Source: Brevundimonas pishanensis (lineage in GTDB: Bacteria > Pseudomonadota > Alphaproteobacteria > Caulobacterales > Caulobacteraceae). From it: a stretch of DNA of 64,000 bases. The position numbers were made by a program, and so were the translations under genes. The notes below the pieces were generated by a model. That model searched no databases. It saw only the letters and a program-made list of their open reading frames with translations, and was not told the DNA's origin. The stretch lies in the NCBI RefSeq assembly GCF_022750635.1, contig NZ_JAJKBG010000005.1, forward strand, positions 62,001-126,000, in the 5' to 3' direction. Of the stretch, positions 60,141 to 64,000 are shown one piece after another. Position 1 is the stretch's first letter, and the number at the start of each line of letters is the position of its first letter.

Positions 60141-61385
60141 TTATTTGTGGTCCTCGGCGAACTCGCTCTCCAGACGCTGGAGGTCGCACGGGGCGGTGAG
60201 GGCGATTTTGGCGCGCTGATAGGCCATCTCGCCCTGCTGTCGAGCTGCGGCGCGGAAGGCGGGGCTGCCCGACTGTTGAAGCGCGAAGAGCGACTTTTGC
60301 AGGCGCAGCTGGATCTCGATCAGGTGGGCACCGTCGCGGGCGGGGAGCATGAAGGCATCCTCGAAAAGGTCGGCGTCGGACAGAGGCGAGACATAGAGGT
60401 TGGGGTATTCGACCTCGGCGTCCTCGCGGCCCTTGCCCCATTGGGCCAGCAGGCGGGTCTGGCGGCCGATGACGTCCAGCGCCGTGCCGGGATCGTTGGT
60501 GGCGGGCGACAGGGCACGCGAGGCGACCTCGGCCATGACGGCCAGACCGAAACGCGGGTCCTGATCGAAGGTGCGGTTGGCGGCGATGACGAACTGGTCC
60601 AGCAGGCGGCTGCGGGTTTCGTTATCGATGGGGCCGACAGCGTACATCAGTACGGTGTTCTCGTAGCAGAAGCTGCCCGCGTTCACTGGGAGGTAGGCGG
60701 TGAGGCCGTGCGTCTCGCACAGGCGCGACAGGGCGCTGATGTCGACGAACTGGAGATAGCCGATCTGGCCGGAAAGGATCGGGGTTGCGCCAGCCGGGAG
60801 GGTATCGTCGCGCCAAGGATTGGCCCCGAGATAGGGAACAGACAGGCGAAGTTCGATGGCCTCCCACGTGGCGGCCTCTACGCGGTCAATGGTGGTGCCG
60901 ACACGGCCCAGCGAGATCAGGTGGTTGATCCAGCGCAGGAGCTGCACAACGATCAGGGCGATGACGAGGATGGTGATGACGAACAGGACGGCGCGGCCCT
61001 CGTCGCCGTAGGAGCCCGTCCTCAGCACGATGATGCCGACGATGCTGAAGATGAAGGAGCCGATGAAGGTCGACAGCACATTGTGCGTGACCTTGTCTTC
61101 CATCAGCAGCTTGGTCGCGCGCGGCGTGACATTGGATGTGGCGGCGCCAAAGGCCGAGGTGACCGCGCCCAGAGAGAAGGTTGTGACGGCCAGCATGCTG
61201 GAGGCAATGATGTTCAGCAGGCTGTCGACAGCCTCACGCGAGACCTCGATGGGCAAGGACCACGGGAAGAAGCGGTCTGATACGGTCGCGATTAAGGCTG
61301 TGGCGATGCCCAGAACAACGGACAGGATGGCCTGCCACCAAAGCTGGCGGCGGATGCGGCTGAGCAGCCATGTTCCGTATTGCAT
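60141..61385 (-). CDS. DUF2254 family membrane protein
   Basis: A 414-residue inner-membrane protein with four helices in the N-terminal third (e.g. AILSVVLGIATALIATV; STFIGSFIFSIVGIIVL; LFVITILVIALIVVQLL), and a cytoplasmic C-terminal part with the conserved RTFDQDPRFGLAVMAEVASR and ALSPATNDPGTALDVIGR. Family function unknown. ATG 61385; a TTG two codons earlier is less likely. Confidence 0.88.
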   Translation of the reverse strand: MQYGTWLLSRIRRQLWWQAILSVVLGIATALIATVSDRFFPWSLPIEVSREAVDSLLNIIASSMLAVTTFSLGAVTSAFGAATSNVTPRATKLLMEDKVTHNVLSTFIGSFIFSIVGIIVLRTGSYGDEGRAVLFVITILVIALIVVQLLRWINHLISLGRVGTTIDRVEAATWEAIELRLSVPYLGANPWRDDTLPAGATPILSGQIGYLQFVDISALSRLCETHGLTAYLPVNAGSFCYENTVLMYAVGPIDNETRSRLLDQFVIAANRTFDQDPRFGLAVMAEVASRALSPATNDPGTALDVIGRQTRLLAQWGKGREDAEVEYPNLYVSPLSDADLFEDAFMLPARDGAHLIEIQLRLQKSLFALQQSGSPAFRAAARQQGEMAYQRAKIALTAPCDLQRLESEFAEDHK

Positions 61386-61463
61386 GGGCAAGCTCCGGAC
61401 CTGACGGGAAGGCAGGTAAAACCCCGACAGGGCCGGAGGGTTCCGGTGGGGGCGTGTGCCCGC

Positions 61464-62522
61464 CTAGCCGTTGTCGCGCGCGAAGGTGTAGGCGTTCAGG
61501 GCGTACTGCAGGCCTTCGCGCTCGTCATCGCCGCCCCATGCGCGATAGTCGATCGCGCGCAGTCCCTTGTTGAAGGCTGCCAGAACCTGATGTTCTGCAT
61601 TGGCCCAGGACATGGCGTTGGCGTGCTCGTTCTGGAGCCGCACGCAGGGGAAGCGGTCGATCAGATCGAGGTAGCCCGCGTTCAGCAGATCGACGTTGAT
61701 GAGGGTGTCGCCGACATCCAGTTCGCCGATATTGGCCAGATTACCGTAGATGTAGGCATAGGCACCACGGGCGTAGATGTCCTTCGTCTGGTCAACGGCC
61801 CAGCGGGCGAACTCGTCGAGGGTGGATGCATCCTCGCCACGCCAGCGGGGAAGCAGTTCCTGACCATGTTCGCGAAGGAGCTGCAGGTTGGTCTTGTCCA
61901 GCACGAACACCTGTTGGAAAGCAGCGTTCAGGTCGTCCAAGGTGCGGGTCAGGCGGGTCGCCGAAATATAGTACTGGGCGTACCACGGATAATGCTGGGG
62001 ATCGCAGTCCTTGCCCTCTTCGACGCGGACGGCATCGGACTGGGCCATGAGGGCCTCGCAGCCACGCACGTTCCAGCTGTGGGCAAGGTCCATAGAGGCT
62101 TCACCCGTCGCGTCGGACCAGTTTTCGCCGCGCACGCTGTCGGCCACGTTGAAGCAGGCTTCGGCCAGCATCACGGCGGTATAGGGCTCTGGACGGCGGC
62201 GGTAGGCTTCTTCGAACGGGGCGACATAGGCCCGTGCCGCGCTGGTGCCGATCAGTTCACCGCAATCACCGAGCCAGTAATGCGAGACGGCGGCCACGCG
62301 GGTGCCCCACGGCACGGTGGCGCCACGTGCAATCGCCTCTTTGACCTGATCGGCGTAGGCGAGAAGTGTATCGGCACTTTTAGGGGCGCTGGCCGCCGCC
62401 GCGACCAGGGGGGCGCAAGATCCCCACAGTTCCTTCTGGGTCGCGATCCGGAAGCCGTCCGGGGCCTTGATCCTGTTTTTGCGGGGATCTGTTTGCGGAA
62501 ACAGAAAACTCAAAAACGACAC
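61464..62522 (-). CDS. Conserved hypothetical protein, 352 aa
   Basis: A soluble helical protein starting from GTG (SFLSFLFPQTDPRKNRIK), rich in Trp/Tyr/Ala, with conserved-looking VAAVSHYWLGDCGELIGT and YAQYYISATRLTRTLDDL. No signal peptide. I do not recognise the family with confidence. Isolated, between DUF2254 and ELM1-type genes. Confidence 0.7.
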   Translation of the reverse strand: MSFLSFLFPQTDPRKNRIKAPDGFRIATQKELWGSCAPLVAAAASAPKSADTLLAYADQVKEAIARGATVPWGTRVAAVSHYWLGDCGELIGTSAARAYVAPFEEAYRRRPEPYTAVMLAEACFNVADSVRGENWSDATGEASMDLAHSWNVRGCEALMAQSDAVRVEEGKDCDPQHYPWYAQYYISATRLTRTLDDLNAAFQQVFVLDKTNLQLLREHGQELLPRWRGEDASTLDEFARWAVDQTKDIYARGAYAYIYGNLANIGELDVGDTLINVDLLNAGYLDLIDRFPCVRLQNEHANAMSWANAEHQVLAAFNKGLRAIDYRAWGGDDEREGLQYALNAYTFARDNG

Positions 62523-62619
62523 TGAACGACCCTCGGAAAACTCTACTACAAATAGGAACTTAGCCCTTTTCGGATGAACGCGGCCTGACGGGCATGCGTT
62601 CCGTCGGCGTGGAAGTATT
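62523..62619. other. Short intergenic region
   Basis: 97 bp, AT-rich (about 62530-62570), presumably the promoter of the 352-aa gene. No terminator found. Confidence 0.4.
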
Positions 62620-63636
62620 TCAACGAAGAAGGGCGATTACAGCCTTGGCCGCACGACGGGTTTCGTTAAGCGCGACATAGGTCCAATCCGGCAAGGTACC
62701 GTCGAAGGGACGGGTCGCGCCGTGTGTCTCAAGGGCAGCGTGCAGACGTTTGAACTTGGTCTGCGGCCTGATCGGAACCATGGGCAGGACGTGGACCGGC
62801 TTGCCGGTGGAGGCAGCCTCGGTGGCCATATTGGCGCTGTCCTCGGTGACGAGGATGTGGTCCGCGTAATGCAGCATGGCAAAGAGCGGGTTCTCGCCTG
62901 CGCCGTCCCAAATCATGCCAGGGAGGGCCTTGAGCCGCTGAGTCATGACCGTTTGCGCCAAGAGCGGGGTTCGGCGCGAGAAGGTGACGAGGAGGGAGCC
63001 GCCCTTTTCCTCGACCGTCTCTGCGATGAGGTCGGCGAGGACGGCAGCGTGGTCGAGCGTGAGGTCGAATGCCTTGGAGGTGCCGCCGATCATCACCGCG
63101 ACGCGCGGGTGGGGCAGGGCCTCGATCTGTGTGGCGAAGGCAGGGGCGGCGTCGACCAGCTTTTGCGGGGTGATGCGGTGGGGGCTGCCTAGAATCGACA
63201 GGACATTGGGACCGGTGACGTTGTCGTGCTCGGGCGCGACGATCAGGTCATAGGCGCTGTTTTTCCAGCGCGGGTCCTGTGTCTGGACGACGAGGGTCTT
63301 ACCCTTGGAGGCGGCCTTGATACGCACCGACAGCGGCAGGGTGGCGCGGCCGGTGGCGATCCAGATGTCGGGATGCGGGGTTTTCTTGAGCAGGCCGTCG
63401 CCGTGATCCAGCATCCACGGCTGTTTCAGCGCGGACGGCAGGCGGTCGAACATCGGCTTCCAGCGGATGTGGAAGCGGGTGATCTCGGCAGGTGTCTCGG
63501 CGTCGATGGCTTCGGCAAGGCCCAGGGACTGGTTCTCGATGCCGGCGCGGCCGTCCGAGACGACCCAAATGGACAGAGGGCGCGTGACATGGTCACGCGC
63601 CCCTGAATCCGTTGGTGGTGTGGAGTTTACTTCCAC
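62620..63636 (-). CDS. ELM1-like (mitochondrial fission ELM1 family) protein
   Basis: A 338-residue protein of the ELM1/DUF1022 family: [67 protein letters not shown] and [21 protein letters not shown], a GT-B-like fold. Function in bacteria unknown. No in-frame start exists between the hairpin at 63578-63602 and residue 30, so the GTG at 63636, which overlaps greA by 10 nt, is used. AAGG precedes it. Probably coexpressed with greA. Confidence 0.8.
   Translation of the reverse strand: MEVNSTPPTDSGARDHVTRPLSIWVVSDGRAGIENQSLGLAEAIDAETPAEITRFHIRWKPMFDRLPSALKQPWMLDHGDGLLKKTPHPDIWIATGRATLPLSVRIKAASKGKTLVVQTQDPRWKNSAYDLIVAPEHDNVTGPNVLSILGSPHRITPQKLVDAAPAFATQIEALPHPRVAVMIGGTSKAFDLTLDHAAVLADLIAETVEEKGGSLLVTFSRRTPLLAQTVMTQRLKALPGMIWDGAGENPLFAMLHYADHILVTEDSANMATEAASTGKPVHVLPMVPIRPQTKFKRLHAALETHGATRPFDGTLPDWTYVALNETRRAAKAVIALLR
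63578..63602 (-). other. 11-bp perfect hairpin inside the ELM1-type gene start
   Basis: GGGCGCGTGAC-ATG-GTCACGCGCCC, no T-run. It lies at codons 12-20 of the ELM1-type gene, about 25 nt after the greA stop; it may pause transcription or ribosomes between the two genes. Confidence 0.5.
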
Positions 63637-64000
63637 TCGACCTTGAGAATTTCGTAGCCCTTCACACCGCCGGGGGTGTTCACCTCGACCACGTCACCGA
63701 CCTCTTTCGAGATCAGGGCGCGTGCGATCGGGGAAGAGATCGAAATCTTGCGAGCCTTCACGTCAGCCTCGTCGTCGCCGACGATCTTGTAGAAGGACTC
63801 TTCTTCGGTGTCCTCGTCCACGAGGTGGACGGTGGCACCGAACTTCACGGTGTTACCCGAAAGCTTGGCAACGTCGATGACCTGTGCGCGCGAAAGCTTA
63901 TCTTCGATTTCTGCAATCGAGCCTTCGACCCAGCCCTGACGCTCTTTAGCGGCATGGTACTCGGCATTTTCCGACAGGTCGCCGTGCTCGCGCGCCTCGG
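63627..64000 (-). CDS. greA: Transcription elongation factor GreA, 5' end cut by window
   Basis: Stimulates cleavage of backtracked RNA by RNA polymerase. The last 123 codons are present: [20 protein letters not shown] of the coiled-coil N-terminal domain, then the C-terminal domain with [40 protein letters not shown] and [13 protein letters not shown]. The acidic coiled-coil tip lies outside or at the edge. Its stop overlaps the ELM1-type gene. Confidence 0.96.
   Translation of the reverse strand, partial: EAREHGDLSENAEYHAAKERQGWVEGSIAEIEDKLSRAQVIDVAKLSGNTVKFGATVHLVDEDTEEESFYKIVGDDEADVKARKISISSPIARALISKEVGDVVEVNTPGGVKGYEILKVEWK

Noticed and set aside
1-64000. CRISPR arrays, rRNA, prophage structural genes
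   Set aside because: No regularly spaced repeats, rRNA motifs or capsid/tail genes were seen.

Overview
The window looks like a chromosomal segment of an alphaproteobacterium, most likely a Caulobacteraceae relative (Caulobacter/Brevundimonas/Asticcacaulis type). This is inferred from the GC-rich coding sequence (roughly 62-65% by eye), two large TonB-dependent receptors, tandem S46 peptidases, SleB/CwlJ-type hydrolases, a PadR/HAAS pair, and two promoters fitting the alphaproteobacterial general-stress sigma EcfG (SigT) pattern GGAAC-N16-CGTT. The genus cannot be fixed from the sequence alone. No rRNA, recognisable tRNA, CRISPR array, integrase or transposase was seen.

Layout. 1-3.4 kb: leftward histidine operon headed by a TrpR-like YerC/YecD protein, then hisG (long form), hisD, and a fused gene whose N-terminal half is a decayed HisC (catalytic Lys lost) running in frame into HisB. 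3.5-11.1 kb: Fur-type iron block with a rightward siderophore receptor plus PiuC-type dioxygenase, and a leftward operon PepSY protein-DUF2271-DUF4198-ApbE-flavodoxin/ferredoxin-reductase. This is a probable periplasmic flavin-based iron-reduction module, with a candidate FMN-attachment motif in the DUF2271 protein. 11.2-14.3 kb: mpl/ldcA murein recycling, a retropepsin-like protease and a DUF1289 protein. 14.3-14.7 kb: a 52-aa gene with a strong promoter and a leader hairpin that buries its ribosome binding site. 14.7-18.6 kb: enoyl-CoA hydratase and a DevBCA-like exporter. 18.8-23.6 kb: two S46 peptidases and a GNAT. 23.6-27.9 kb: pgsA, beta-carbonic anhydrase, uvrC, a DMT transporter and a Nudix hydrolase. 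27.9-30.2 kb: a pterin cluster (FolB-like, FolM-like SDR, PTPS/QueD-like, FolB) preceded by a 26-aa membrane peptide. 30.2-31.6 kb: small conserved genes. 31.64-32.43 kb: non-coding, with two copies of a 38-bp palindromic repeat.

32.43-34.38 kb: a sharply AT-rich island with two overlapping genes, an OLD/AAA_21-type ATPase and a small TOPRIM-like protein, inserted directly behind uvrB. It is the best candidate for an acquired (probably anti-phage) system. 34.4-36.8 kb: uvrB. 37.2-40.1 kb: a second TonB receptor. 40.3-44.3 kb: membrane proteins, a DAACS symporter, and PadR/HAAS with a clear dyad operator. 44.6-47.6 kb: host-attachment family protein, a 34-aa membrane peptide, ilvA and a hypothetical. 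47.7-52.1 kb: NAD operon nadA-M50 protease-nadB-nadC behind a perfect dyad operator. 52.2-58.8 kb: two SleB-like cell-wall hydrolases flanking an EcfG-driven glycine-zipper lipoprotein, an EcfG-driven hybrid histidine kinase and a Dps. 58.8-64.0 kb: a hypothetical, trxB, a DUF2254 membrane protein, a hypothetical, an ELM1-family protein and the 3' part of greA.

Functional themes are iron acquisition and reduction (Fur), envelope and murein turnover, cofactor synthesis (His, NAD, pterin), nucleotide excision repair (uvrB and uvrC about 8 kb apart), and stress response. Start sites were chosen by ribosome binding site, family length and overlap with the upstream stop. Several are GTG or TTG and are flagged.
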